64,000 bases of DNA from Neostapfia colusana (taxonomy: Eukaryota > Streptophyta > Magnoliopsida > Poales > Poaceae), in contig JASWHV010000012.1 of NCBI GenBank assembly GCA_030760725.1, positions 18,614,368 to 18,678,367 on the forward strand, given 5' to 3'. Positions 31,701 to 43,302 of the stretch are shown here, in pieces. Within the stretch, counting starts at the first letter, position 1, and each line of letters begins with the position of its first letter. A model generated the notes under the pieces. It searched no databases. It was not told where the DNA came from and saw only the letters and a program-made list of their open reading frames with translations. Made by a program: the position numbers and the translations under genes.

Positions 31701-34700
31701 ATGGATCGTGCTCATTCCAGGAGTGAGGTTGGTGAGTTGAGTCACGGCGAAAGTAATTCGCCACGACAAGAAGTGCCGACATCATCAACCGGATTGCGGG
31801 AATCTTGGCAAAGATGGCTGAGTCTGTGGATCTGTTGGTGCGACAAAGCATACGACAGGAGACACTACAGAAAAATCTCCTGCCAAGCACTTATCTGGAT
31901 TTTCTAGCAATACAACCACCGGTTTTCTCGGAAGCGAAAGAACCGTTGGAGTCGGCTCATTGGCTCCAATATATTGAAGCAAAGTTCGGGATGCTTGAGT
32001 GCGATGAGTACCAGAAGACTTTATTTGCCGCTCAACAACTCCACGGAGCTGCTGGAGTTTGGTGGGCGGAGTACATCGCTACTCTTCCTGAAGGTCATCG
32101 AGTGACATGGGATGAATTCCGGAATGCTTTCCGGGCACGTCACGTTTGTTCGGTAATTCTTCGAACAAAGTATCAAGATTTTCTGGAGCTAAAGCAAGGA
32201 GAAAGGAGTGCGTACGAGTACTTCAAGGAGTTTGAATACTTGATGCAATACGCAACTCATATGGTTGACTCGGAAGCATTGAAGTGCGAGTATTTCTTCT
32301 GAGGTTTGAATGTCGAACTTAAGGAACAAGTGACTTTGTTCAATAATGGTATTTACAATGAGTTGGTAAACGCCGCTATCATTAAGGAAGACATGCATCT
32401 TCATTGCGAAGCGGAACTGAAAAGAAGTATACCGCCGGACAGTGACATTGAGGTTCGTCCGAACTATCGAGTGCGGTATTACTCGCCAGTTAGGCAACAA
32501 ATTCAGCCTGTGGTGCAACTCTCACAACCACGGCTGGAGTTACTCACTTTTGAGCCTCCATCTCAATAGCAGTGGTCAGAAATTATTCGTGCAACCCTAC
32601 CGCAACCAGCTACGCACGAATTATCTCCACCTCGTGTTAGTAGAGAGCTGATGATTTCTGCAGCACGAAACCGTCGTGGAGCTGAGCAGAGCCACACTTA
32701 TGTGTTGTCTCGTCAATGCTCAGATCAGCACCGTGAACCTTCAAAGAAGAATCTTTCAAAAGCTGGCAGGGTTAATTATACTGCTATTGAGGACATTCCA
32801 AAAGGCGAACCAGTTTTAGCGGGTATGTTCACCTTGCATGAACAGCCCACTTTCGTGTTGTTTGATTCCGGAGCCACCCACAATTTTATTAGCAGAGACT
32901 ATGTGCTGAAGAATAATCTTCCATTTAGCACAGTTAAGCATCCGTTTCATATCAGCTCATCTGGAGGCAAGATATCAACAGATGAGATGGTCTCACGAAC
33001 ACCTTTATGTTTGGGTGGAAACATCTATCCTGCGAGCCTTATCATACTCAAAGGCCAAAGGATTGATATTATCTTGGGGATGTCATGGTTGACACATTAT
33101 GGAGCTATCTTTGACATCAGCTCTCGGGCTGTCCAACTGAATTCCCCAATACACGGTTGCAACACATTGAAACTTGTGGATCCATCACAACAAGTTGCAG
33201 CAGTGCATCAGATTGAAGCTCCTAAGCTTGAGGATATTCTAGTACTATGTGAATATCCAGATGTGTTTCCCGAAGACTTGCCGGGCATGCCGCCCGAACG
33301 TGATGTAGAGTTCAAGATTGAACTAGCACCGGGAACAACACCTATTTCTCGGCGACCATACAAAATGGCACCGAAGGAGCTAGCAGAATTGAAGGAGCAG
33401 CTTAATGACCTTATGGACAAAGGTTTTATACGCCCAAGTTCATCACCTTGGGGCTGTTCCGTACTCTTCGTGAAGAAGAAGGGCGAGACTTTGAGACTAT
33501 GCGTAGATTATCGTCCACTGAATGCTGTCACTATCAAGAATAAGTATCCACTACCACGCATCGATATTTTGTTTGATCAACTAGTGGGTGCTAAGGTATT
33601 TTCCAAGATGGATCTTCGGTCCGGGTATCACCAGATAAAAATTCGGGCAGAAGACGTACCTAAGACAGCGTTCTCGACAAGATATGGTCTTTATGAATAT
33701 CTTGTCATGTCCTTTGGGTTGACCAATGCTCCGGCTCATTTTATGTATCTCATGAACTCTGTGTTCATGCCGGAGTTAGACAAGTTCTTCGTGGTTTTCA
33801 TCGACGACATTTTGGTCTATTCAAATTCAGAAGAAGAACATGTTGAACATTTGCGTATTGTACTCCAACGTTTGAGAGATCACAAGCTTTATGCAAATTT
33901 CAGTAAATGTGAGTTTTGGATCAGCAAAGTGCCATTTCTTGGGCATATTATTTCAGCGGAAGGCATCGCTGTGGACCCAAGTAAAATCGAGCAAGTTCTG
34001 AATTGGAAATCTCCAACATCTGTTCATGAAGTGAGGAGTTTCCTAGGTTTAGCGGGTTATTACCGGAGATTCATTCCAAACTTCTCCAAAGTCGCTAAAC
34101 CTATGACGGAGCTGTTAAAGAAAAGCACCAAGTATGATTGGAGCAATTCATGCGAACAAGCTTTTCAAACTTTCGTGAAGTATCTCACTACAGCTCCAGT
34201 TTTAGCCCAGCCGGACACAACAAAGCCTTTTGATGTCTATTGCGACACATCCGGCATTGGTTTGGGTTGTGTGTTGATGCAAGAAGGACGCGTGGTCGCG
34301 TATGGATCCCGACAACTCAGGGGTCATGAGCAGAATTACCCGACGCACGACCTTGAACTAGCTGCAGTGGTCTTAGCGTTGAAAATGTGGAGACATTATC
34401 TACTAGGCAATATAGTACATCTCTACACTGACCACAAAAGCTTAAAGTACATCTTCACACAGAAAGAATTGAATATGAGGCAGCGAATATGGCTCAAATT
34501 GATCAAGGATTACGAACTTGAAAGTCATTACCACCCGGGTAAAGCGAATGTGGTTGCCGATGCACTTAGTCGGAAAGCCCAGATTCACCATTTAGCCATG
34601 GCTGCACATGAAGGAGGAGAACCAAGTCTGCGCTTAGTTCCCTACGGATCGCTGTTCAACCTCGCTCTTATTCCTACAATCCGAGATGAGATTGTAGAGG

Positions 34701-36118
34701 CTCAGAAGAGAGACAGAGGTATGTCTCACATCCGGAGGAGAGTGGACAGTGGTGAATTGAAGATGTTCCACAAGGATGAAGAGGGTACTCTATGGTTTAA
34801 CAACCGCATAGTGGTACCCCGAAACATTAAATTGCGGAGGAAGATATTGGATGAAGCACATTTATCCAAGTACTCCATTCATCCGGGAAGCAACAAGATG
34901 TACCAGGACTTAAAATCTAAGTTCTGGTGGACACGGATGAAAAGAGAGATTGCGAAGTACGTATCCGAGTGTGATACGTGTCGGCGGGTTAAAGCCGACC
35001 ATATGAGGAAAGCCGGACCACTTCAACCGCTGAAGGTTCCAGCATGGAAGTGGGAAGACATAAGTATGGACTTTATCGTCGGTTTACCCATGACCAGCAA
35101 CAAGCATGATTCTATTTGGGTAATCGTCGATCGTTTGACAAAGACAGCAGATTTTATTCTAGTCCATACCAAATATGTGGCAAAGAAGTATGCGGAGCTG
35201 TTCATCTCGAGAATTGTGTGTTTACACGGGGTTCCCCGCATAACCTTTTCTGGTCGAGGTGCGTTGTTCGTATCCAGATTTTGGGAGCAACTACATGCTT
35301 CACTGGGAACCAAGCTGATTCGGAGTTCAGCGTATCATCCGCAAACTGATGGTCAAACGGAGAGAGTCAATCAGATTTTGGAGGATATGCTACGGGCATG
35401 TGTCATCAGTCATGGGAAGAATTGGGATGACCATCTACCGTTAGCAGAATTCTCATATAATAACGGTTATCAATCCATCATCAAGATGGCCCCGTATGAA
35501 TCTCTTTATGGCCGGAAGTGCCGCACACCACTGAATTGGTGCGAGTCCGGTGAGAGAGTGGTCTACGGGATTGATCTTGTGAATGAAGCCGAGGAACGAG
35601 TGCGAGTGATTGAAGCCAACTTAAAGGCTGCTCAATCTCGGCAGAAAAGCTATGCAGACAAAAGACGTCGACCTCTTCACTTTGACATCGGGGACCACGT
35701 TTATCTTCTTGTCTCTCCGATGAAAGGGGTTCATCGGTTCGGAGTGAAGGGAAAGCTTGCTCCGCGATTCATCGGGCCGTTTGCTGTCACTGAGATATGC
35801 GGACCCGTGGCCTATCGTCTGGAGTTACCGACGTCACTTTTGGGTATTCGCAATGTTTTCCACGTCTCTCAACTGCGGAAATATCTTAACTACCCAACCG
35901 CAGTTCATATGGAGAACATTGAGGATCTTCAACCGGATCTCACTTATTCTGAGTATCCGATACAGATTATCGACGAGAAGACTCGCGCCACAAGAAATTG
36001 GACATTGAAATTTTACAAAGTCTTGTGGAGCAACCACACCGCTGATGAAGCCACGTGGGAAAGCGAGGAATTTCTCCGTTTAAATTTTCCCGACTTGTTT
36101 GTACCATATGTCCAGTAG
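31701..36118 (+). pseudogene. T1 gag-pol polyprotein
   Basis: Gag starts at ATG 31701; a frameshift near 31800 moves it to the frame used to the end. Gag core: QQLHGAAGVWWAEY, ELKQGERSAYEYFKEF. In-frame stops lie at 32300-32302 (TGA) and 32567-32569 (TAG). From 32651 a 1155-codon frame is open: protease FDSGATHNFIS (residues 71-81), RT with KMDLRSGYHQIKI and FIDDILVYS (383-391), RNase H from about 525, integrase zinc finger from about 735, core with SMDFIVGLP, a GPF module (KLAPRFIGPF) and a chromodomain (FYKVLWSNHTADEATWESEE) at the end. The second integrase Asp is Gly (FSGRG, GGT 35252-35254). No CCHC knuckle is found between gag and protease. The chromodomain would steer integration to heterochromatin. 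Confidence 0.92.
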
Positions 36119-36165
36119 TCATTCTCCCTTCTTCTTTCTTTTTCTAATCTCGGGACGAGATTCTT

Positions 36166-36180
36166 TTAAGGGGGGAGGAA
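36166..36180 (+). other. Polypurine tract of T1
   Basis: TTAAGGGGGGAGGAA directly before the 3' LTR primes plus-strand DNA synthesis. The same tract precedes the LTR starts of M1 and M2. Confidence 0.9.
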
Positions 36181-39100
36181 TGTAACAGCCCTAACTTTTG
36201 TAAAGTTTGATGTCAGCTCATAAAACAAAGTTAAGGCAACAAAAGACTATAATTGTGTCACATGAAATGATGAACACATAAATGGACATGTGAGGGAGTT
36301 AAAAATTTTCTCTAGCCCATGCTCAACACATGTTAACCTAGGGGAAATAATTACACTCCTAAAACTCTAACTCATGTGCACCTCCTCTATGAGTAGAGTG
36401 GAGGGAATTTAAATGCAATTTGAATCTTTTGAAAGGATTTCTATTCAGATTGTCCAAAGGCCTATATGTGAGATCATAGATGCATCTCTCATGTATTAAA
36501 GAGCCTAAGTTTCAAATTGGGAGAATTTTTGGTTTCATATACTATTTATTCCGAGGATTAAATGAGGGCACGTTTAAATTCAAACTTGAATTTGAATTTT
36601 GAACCAAACAAACTCAATTTTAAAATATGATTTCAGATTTGAGTTCCTCATAATTCCTTTGACCTATCCTCCAATTTTGAACAAATTTGGAGCTCATTTG
36701 TATTTTAAATCGAAATGGGGGATAAGAGGGAGAATTGTGGCTGTTGACCCCACTGGTCAGTCTCAAGTGCAAACCGACTCCACCGATGGCTGAGCGTGCG
36801 ACAGCTCTCGGCAGCCAATCGCACACGACGATCTTCGGTGCCACCTGCTCCTCTCCGGTGCCCTTATCTCCCCCCGAAGGCTGCACAGGCGAAGTTCCCC
36901 TCTTCTTGCTCGCTCGTGTGTATCCCTCTGCTGCTGTCACGCAGAGAAGCACAGGAGCCGCTCTCTCTTCCTCAGACTGCCCAGGCTGAACCGAATTTCA
37001 TTTGCCCGAGCTTCCAACAGCAAAAACCTCCGCCCATGAGTGCTCTAGCCGGCTAGCAACCTAACCCCGGTGATCCATGCCTGCTGGCGCCTAGAAACAG
37101 TGATGTTTTCTCTGCTCCCGAGCTGAAACTGAAGAAGCTGGAACTGGATGCCGTGGACAGCCCAAACCAGAAGGGAACACGCCCAAGCAAGCCACCCCAT
37201 CTGTGCACCAACAAGTCTAGTTGCTCACCTCCAAAGCTCAGCCCTAGCCATTGATCACAGAGGGAGAATTTCAAGTTTTTCTCCCGGGCGGCAGAGACGG
37301 ACCTTGAGGTAAGGAATTGTAAAATTCGTCCTCAAATCGTGTTTGTTGGGTCTCAAACTTCACACACAGGTTTTTAACTGCCTAGCACACCTCCTACATG
37401 GATTTTAGACCAAGAAATTGAGTGTAGAGTGAGCAATCCGAGCTCTTTAAGAGGGTATGCCGCTGGACCCTATCGGGTGCACGGTGCCGATAGGTTTAGA
37501 GCCCTCTCCAGCTTGTTTAGACCTCATGCCGGTCTTCTACATGATCCCCTCGTGCCATAGAGCCCAAGAACCGACCATTTGGTGGAGAATTCACCATGCA
37601 AGACCTCGCCGGAGCCCTAGGGTTTGCTGTGGCCGGTGCGCCCTGTTTTCCGGCGAGTTTCAGCCGCCGGCGACCTCACCAACGTGTTCAGCGTGGGGAA
37701 ATATGGGGGGCGGCCAGCAGGGGGTCTGGAGGTGGCTGGGAAGTGCTTTTCCGGCGACCTCACCAGAGGGGGCTGCCACTGGTCTGTTTGGCGCGAGTCT
37801 GGAGGTTAGGGATGACTAGTGGGACCCACTGTCAGCATTTAAACATTTTCCAGATTTTCCCACTTTAGTTCAAACTTTGGAGAGCCATAACTTTGTGTAG
37901 GAGTGTCCAAAAATTGTGAAACAAATTTTGTTGGATTCCTCTCAAAGAGTACTATCCAGGGTGCAGCCCAATGTTTATGAAAATCTCTGGATTTGGCTCA
38001 TTAATTCATTTACATAAAAATTTGTGTGAATTTTTACAGGAGTTCTGTTTATTGGAAAATTTCCAAATTTGGACATGACATTCTTCCAAAATTCCTTGAA
38101 CTCCAGTAAAATTTCAGAGGCATTGGACCTCATTTGCTTGGTCAAATGATGTGTTCATTCCTTATGTCTCTGAAAAATGGGAAAATAAACAGAGACATTT
38201 TCAGCTTTTCCCCAATCCTTGAAAAATCCATATCTCCATGTAGGAAACTCCAAAAATGGCAAAACCAATTCCTATGAACTCAGCACATTTTGTACTTCAC
38301 AAAAAGTCTACTTTGCAGCATAGGAAAGCTTAATATCTAGGGGGTAAAGGCAGGTTAGTGAAAACCACATAAGGATTTGTTGTGCTCACATGAAGCTATT
38401 TCTTGAGCTCAATTTTTGCACACTGCCTGAATACCATCCATAGAGGCTGTGGTTAAATTCTCAGCTTCATGGGACCTCTGGAACTTGAGCTACCATCTTT
38501 TAGGTTTAAGTGTTCATAATGGACTTAATCACATGGTGATTATTAGTATCTCCTTCTCACCTAGCTTTCATCATCTCTAAGGTTTAGATCCAGCAACAGA
38601 AACCTTGCTGTTGTTTATCTCTTTTATGTGTGAGTTAACTGGTACAACAGTTTGAATCATTTTCTAAATTGCTTTTGAATACATGTGCATAAATCATCTT
38701 AATAGCACGTGACGTCGACGTTCGACGAGGACTCGACTCTGCAGCGAGGATCTCCATCTCATGACGAGTTTGGCGGATTCTCCAGAGGAAGACTAACTTC
38801 TAGCTTCTAACAAAACCGTTGAGCAAGGCAAGTCCGGGTTTGCATATCTTTACCGTTTTAAATTTTTCTTTACTTCACCTCATGGTTATTAGACTTGATA
38901 TTGTGCATTAAGTCTAGGATGATTGAAACCCACTTGCATGGCTTTTACATCCCTGAGTAGAAGGTTTAGTGTAGGATTGGCCCCGTCGTAGATGCTAGGC
39001 TAATGTTGTAGCTAGCTCGGTAGAAGTCGAGTAGTAAAAAGCTACTCGCGAGAAAGTTCGAGTAATGGAGTTACTCGCGAGAGGTTAATGATAAGAGCAC

Positions 39101-40340
39101 CCTCATGAAAATGAGATGGGGACGGGGATGTTCCTGTAGGATGGAGCGCTCAAGGTTGGTCTCGACCTGCGATGGGTGTGACAATGCTTGAGACCACATT
39201 TGGCCTGGACCGGGATGGTAAGGAAAATTTGGAGGTTGGTTGTAGCCCGTCCGTGTCGGTTAAGGACCGTATGTATGCGGCCCTGCTGGATAAGATTGAG
39301 CTGTACCGGATATATAGTGGGGTATGGAACCCATGAAACCGATGTAACTCGATGGACCGTGATATAGAAAACTCATTTTTCGCGTGGGAATGGCGTTGAG
39401 AAGGCGGGAGGTGTAAATCCTTTAGCGGGCAACTTCGACGTGTCCGCGTAGATGACCATCCTACTCGGCGCGAAGCGTTTTTCTATGTCGGGGTGTCGTG
39501 TGAAAGGTTGCTGCATACAACGTAAGAAAGAGCTCTTGAGAGAGTCTTTCGAGGCGGGTGTGTGTGAAAGGCGCGAAGTGTATTACGGGTTGTTATTGAT
39601 TCGAATCACCGTCGCTCGCGGAAGAGGATTGAGCATACTTGCCCACTGCGCCGTGACTTAGTAAGAAGAGGAACTAAGTCTCTTAACTTGCTGTTTGTGG
39701 ATTAATTACTGTATTGGAACCTTGACAGAAGTAGATATAGAGCCAACTAAATTTCACTTCCACGTTAGGCTAGCAACATCGGGATAAGCGTTTCTTGTTT
39801 GATTGTGGACTTCCGATGTTGTGAGGCATGAGGACCACTAAAATGACGGCTATAAGAATCTGAATATAAGGATCAAGTTTAGTCAAGCTGCGTTTTGCAA
39901 ATTCCTGTTCCTACTATCTTACTACCCCTGCATTTAGAGTTACATGTTTAGGAGTGACGGTTAAGTCTTGCTGAGCCTTAGTGCTCACGGTTGCTTCTGA
40001 GTTGTTTTTGCAGGTAGCAGGATGCCTGCTATGAAGAGGGTTGTTCGGTGAGACGATGAACCTCACGGTTTGTTCAACTCATCCGAAACCCAGCTGCTGA
40101 CTTTCTTTGGTGAAGCTAGTAGGAAGCGTTCACGGGCTGAACGACTTCTCTTCGGCGTAGTTAGGGTCGAGAGTGAGTAGATTGTCCAGCTAGTTTTAAT
40201 TTCCGCTGCGTGTGTACTTATGTTGTAAAAGATCTTATGTTGAGTAACAAAATGGTTCCGTTATGTTCTTATCGTCTTTTCATGCATGCTGTTGGGTGCC
40301 GCATCGCACGGCACCACCCACTGCGATCTCCGACGTCACA
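36181..40340 (+). repeat. 3' LTR of T1 (4160 bp)
   Basis: Same start and closely similar sequence to the 5' LTR, ending GACGTCACA before the ATTCC duplication. It carries a small insertion near 39565 (GAAAGGCGCGAAG) relative to the 5' LTR. Confidence 0.95.
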
Positions 40341-40345
40341 ATTCC

Positions 40346-41500
40346 AGGGAGTGACAAAGGTTCCAGAATCTTAAGTACGGAACCCCCTGCTGTTACTGAC
40401 CCCTGTGCAGGGCTGTCCCAACTCTGATCTGTAATTGACGGCCTCTGCAGGAGCTTTTGGGGCGTCGTAGAGGGTGCTGGGCACCTCCCAGCAGGCCTGG
40501 AAGTTGGCGCAGGAGCTCCTAGGGTCTGGACAGACCCTTCTCCGGCCCTCCTAGGCGTTGTAGGGGTGCTGTTCGGCCCCTTCGGGCCCTGCAGCACCTC
40601 ACCGGATGCTGGAACAGCAGGTATAGTAGGTGCTGGACCCAAGGAGTTGACATAGAACACGGTGTAGTCCTCTTCTCCAGGTCCTTCCCTCCAGTCCCAC
40701 TTGGCCACCTCATTGAATACCACGTCACATGATATGTTTGTGTGACCGTCGGCTGGATTATACATCCGGTAGCCCTTCGTCCCTGTAACATAGCCAAGAA
40801 AAACCATCGACGTACCCCGGTCTTCCAACTTTTTCAGGTGGGGGTGCGTGTTCTTGACATGCCCCATGCACCCAAAAGTTCGAAAGTAGTTGAAGGTTGG
40901 TCACTCCCCATGCAAAGCTTTATCTGGCGTCTTCCTGTGGAGACCATGGGTGGGGGATGAATTTAAGATATAGACAGTTGTGATAACTGCCTCAATCAAA
41001 AAAATCCTGGGCATACCCTTCTCCTTTAACATGCTTCTCGCCATGCCGACAACCGTCTGGTTGTGCTGCTATGCAACCTCATTTTTTTGCGGCATATAGT
41101 AGCTTCAGCCTCCTTCCGGACTCTAATTCACCCGTCGCATTGAACTGCTGAATTAAGTCGGGTGCCTGGTCCTTGGTTGCTAGGAGATAGAGCCACATGT
41201 AGCGGCTCATGTCATTCATTAGAAACAAGAACATCTTCATGCTTCCTGGAGTCATCGGCGTGATTGGACCGCAGATGTCGTCGTGGACGAGGTCGAGCGC
41301 GCCCTCCGCGCGGCTGAGCTTGCTTGGGTAGGCTGGAGCGCCTTTGCTTCTTGACTAAGCAAGCCTCGCACAATTGATTGAGGTGATCAATTTGTGTAAG
41401 CCTGAGCACCATCTCCTCTCATACTAGCTTCTGAAGCGCCTAGAATCCAACGTGTCCGCAGCGTTCTTGCCAACGCCATGCGACTACTTGCAACAGTGGC
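40346..41500 (-). pseudogene. copia4 integrase and linker
   Basis: Minus strand, from about 41500: pre-integrase zinc region (RCGHVGF, then QIDHLNQLCEACLVKK), a degraded core, a QHNQTVVGMARSML block after the lost catalytic Glu region, FGCMGHVKNTHPHLKKLEDR, GYRMYNPADG, and a Pro/Ser/Thr-rich linker (GPNSTPTTPRRAGEGSVQT). Stops and frameshifts occur in the core near 41100-41350 and near 40920. The frame runs across the T1 insertion at 40341/25749 into the RT part. Confidence 0.8.
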
Positions 41501-41514
41501 CAACAAAAGTCATG

Positions 41515-41598
41515 CTGTGGCAATTGGATGGTATTGCCACCAATATGGCCATATTGCAATTATATGTAACTGTTGCAATAGGCTGATTTTTTAGTAGT
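41515..41598. other. Hairpin-bearing segment ending TTTTTTAGTAGTG
   Basis: GTGGCAAT (about 41518) and ATTGCCAC (about 41534) form a perfect 8-bp inverted repeat. More TTGCAAT-like words follow, and the segment ends TTTTTTAGTAGTG. Subterminal repeats plus a TAGTAGTG end are like one end of a CACTA-type DNA element, but I find no opposite CACTA end nearby. Confidence 0.25.
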
Positions 41599-42270
41599 GT
41601 ATGGTCATTGGGATTGGTTTTGGGACTGTTTTGAGTCATGAAAATGAGTTTGGTTTCGGTTATATGAATATGAGATGGTTATGAATATTTATGAGTATGA
41701 TATAAAATTGAGAAAGATTAATGGCTGGTTGAGACTTGATAAATGGTGAATCATGATGAGAGAATGTTGCTGATTTACTTGTTTATATTGGGATTTAACT
41801 CATCTAGACTTAGTTGCTGTTTTTACCATGTTTATGAAATAAAACTTGCTTGCTGCAATGAGTCTTTTTATTGCCTAACTTGTTGTAAGCTACATGTCAT
41901 ACCTTTCCCGCACTTGCTGAGTACGACATGTACTCACCCTTGCATTCCCACATATACATCATCTACAGGAGAAGAGTACTTCGAGGAACATGTGGAGTAC
42001 TAGGCGTGCGAACTGCCGTCAACATGCCTGTGGAGTTGAAGTTTGAGCCTGTTGTCTTAGCCATATTCCGCTGTCGTTTAGAGTCTTCCGCTGCAAGAAT
42101 AAGATAGACATTCATGAGTGAGACATTTAGTCTATGTAATAAAGTACTTAAACATTATTCGTACGTGGTTATATTCTGAATTCAGTTTGTGGAATACATG
42201 TGTATGTGTGATGAACATCCTGGGCACACATATGCGTTCACTTGGTTCATTTTCGGAACCGGGTGTCACA
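41599..42270 (+). repeat. Ty3 LTR fragment, plus strand (M0 family)
   Basis: The sequence matches, in opposite orientation, the 3' part of the M0 LTR at 43303-43960 (for example GTTCATTTTC followed by GAACCGGGTGTCACA at the end). It ends cleanly in GGGTGTCACA at 42270, where copia4 sequence resumes. The 5' part of this LTR is missing. It contains no ORF of note. Confidence 0.75.
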
Positions 42271-43302
42271 AGCTTGCTTTCTTTGCACTGAACTCGTGTG
42301 AGAAGATGATGCTGCTCGTCCCGTATGTGCATCACTCCTACACGTATCATGATGATGTAGCCATACTCATCCAGCTGGTCGACGCTGATGAGGTTGGTGG
42401 TGAGGTGCGGGATGAGGTAGACGCCGGTGAGCCTCCTGTGCTAACCCGTCTTGGCGGAGAACATGACCGTACCATTCCCCTTGATCCGCACAATAGAGTT
42501 GTTGCTGAACTTGATAATTTCGACGACGTTTTCATCGCTCAGAGAAGACGACGCGTGGACCTGTCATGTGGTTGGTCGCGCCTGTGTCTAGGTACCAGCA
42601 GGTGTCGTTGAAGTCGTCGTCGTTGCCGCTGTGAGTGAAGACACATCCCTCCACTATCTCCTGTGGGTGTGTGGGACGCTCCTGTACAAGCTTCTCCTTT
42701 ACTGAGGACACTGTTGTCATGAACAAGACACCCTCCTCCTCCGCCTTTGCCATGAAAGCCTGCTCTGGCAGCTCCTGCTGCTTAGGCTTCGACCGACACA
42801 CCTTGGCCCAATGGCCGTTCTTCCCGCACTGGTCCCGCGGAATATCCTTTCTTGTCTCTGTTCTTCTTGGGCGGGCCTTTTCGGCCACCCCTCTTCGAAG
42901 GACCCACAACCCGCCCCTCCTTCTGCTGCACCTCCCACTCCTCCCGAGTGAGGTACAGCTAGCCGTCATGCACTCTTCCCTTCCGCTGCATCGTGTCGAG
43001 ACGCCCCTTTACCTCCGACAAGGTGAGGGTCGACAAGTCCAGCAGTGTCGTGATTGCCACCACGATCTTTTGGAAGCATTCTGGAACGCTTAGCAGGAGC
43101 TTCTCCATGGCCAACTCCTCTTCTATCGCCTCCCCTAGCGACGCAAGGCGTGATAGCATGCCGCTCAGGCGGAGGGTGAAGTCCTCCATGCTCCCGCCAT
43201 CCTTGATGGCAGCGGTGTCAAACTCCCAACGGAGTTGCCGTGCCGTCGTCTTCTTCACGCTGTTGGCCCTGGCCTGCATGATGGGATCATGTCCCATGGC
43301 TC
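42271..43302 (-). pseudogene. copia4 gag and protease
   Basis: From 43302 leftward: gag core (QLRWEFDTAAIKDGGSMEDF, LSGMLSRLASLGE), a frame change near 42960, a knuckle CGKNGHWAKVC with its first Cys changed to Arg, then protease WYLDTGATNHMTG, another frame change near 42530, and LISVDQLDEYGY before the LTR fragment at 42270. The first residues and the 5' LTR are missing because M0 begins at 43303. It would supply capsid and protease for the element. Confidence 0.8.

Larger units (their letters stand above)
25750..40340 (+). mobile_element. Ty3 Tekay/Del-like chromovirus T1, full length
   Basis: Two LTRs (25750-29906 and 36181-40340) flank a primer site, a leader of about 1.8 kb, a gag-pol frame (31701-36118) and a polypurine tract. 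The 5-bp target duplication ATTCC is seen at 25745-25749 and 40341-40345, and the copia4 frame reads across it, so both ends are secure. LTRs differ by dozens of substitutions and a few small indels by eye, so this is not a very recent insertion. Gene order protease-RT-RNase H-integrase-chromodomain identifies a chromovirus. Gag is broken and integrase has lost a catalytic Asp. Confidence 0.95.
23271..43302 (-). mobile_element. Ty1-copia element copia4 (Ale/Retrofit-like), in pieces
   Basis: Minus-strand copia element with order gag-protease (43302-42271), integrase (about 41500-40346), linker, RT and RNase H (25749-24170), polypurine tract and 3' LTR (23931-23271). It is interrupted by T1 (25750-40340), by an LTR fragment with a hairpin-bearing flank (about 41520-42270) and, at its gag start, by M0 (43303 onward). 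YMSRFLEEPREEHYAAVKRIVRYIAG and related blocks suit the Ale/Retrofit lineage. Its 5' LTR is not in the window. It lies in the Ty3 integrase relic to the left. Confidence 0.8.
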
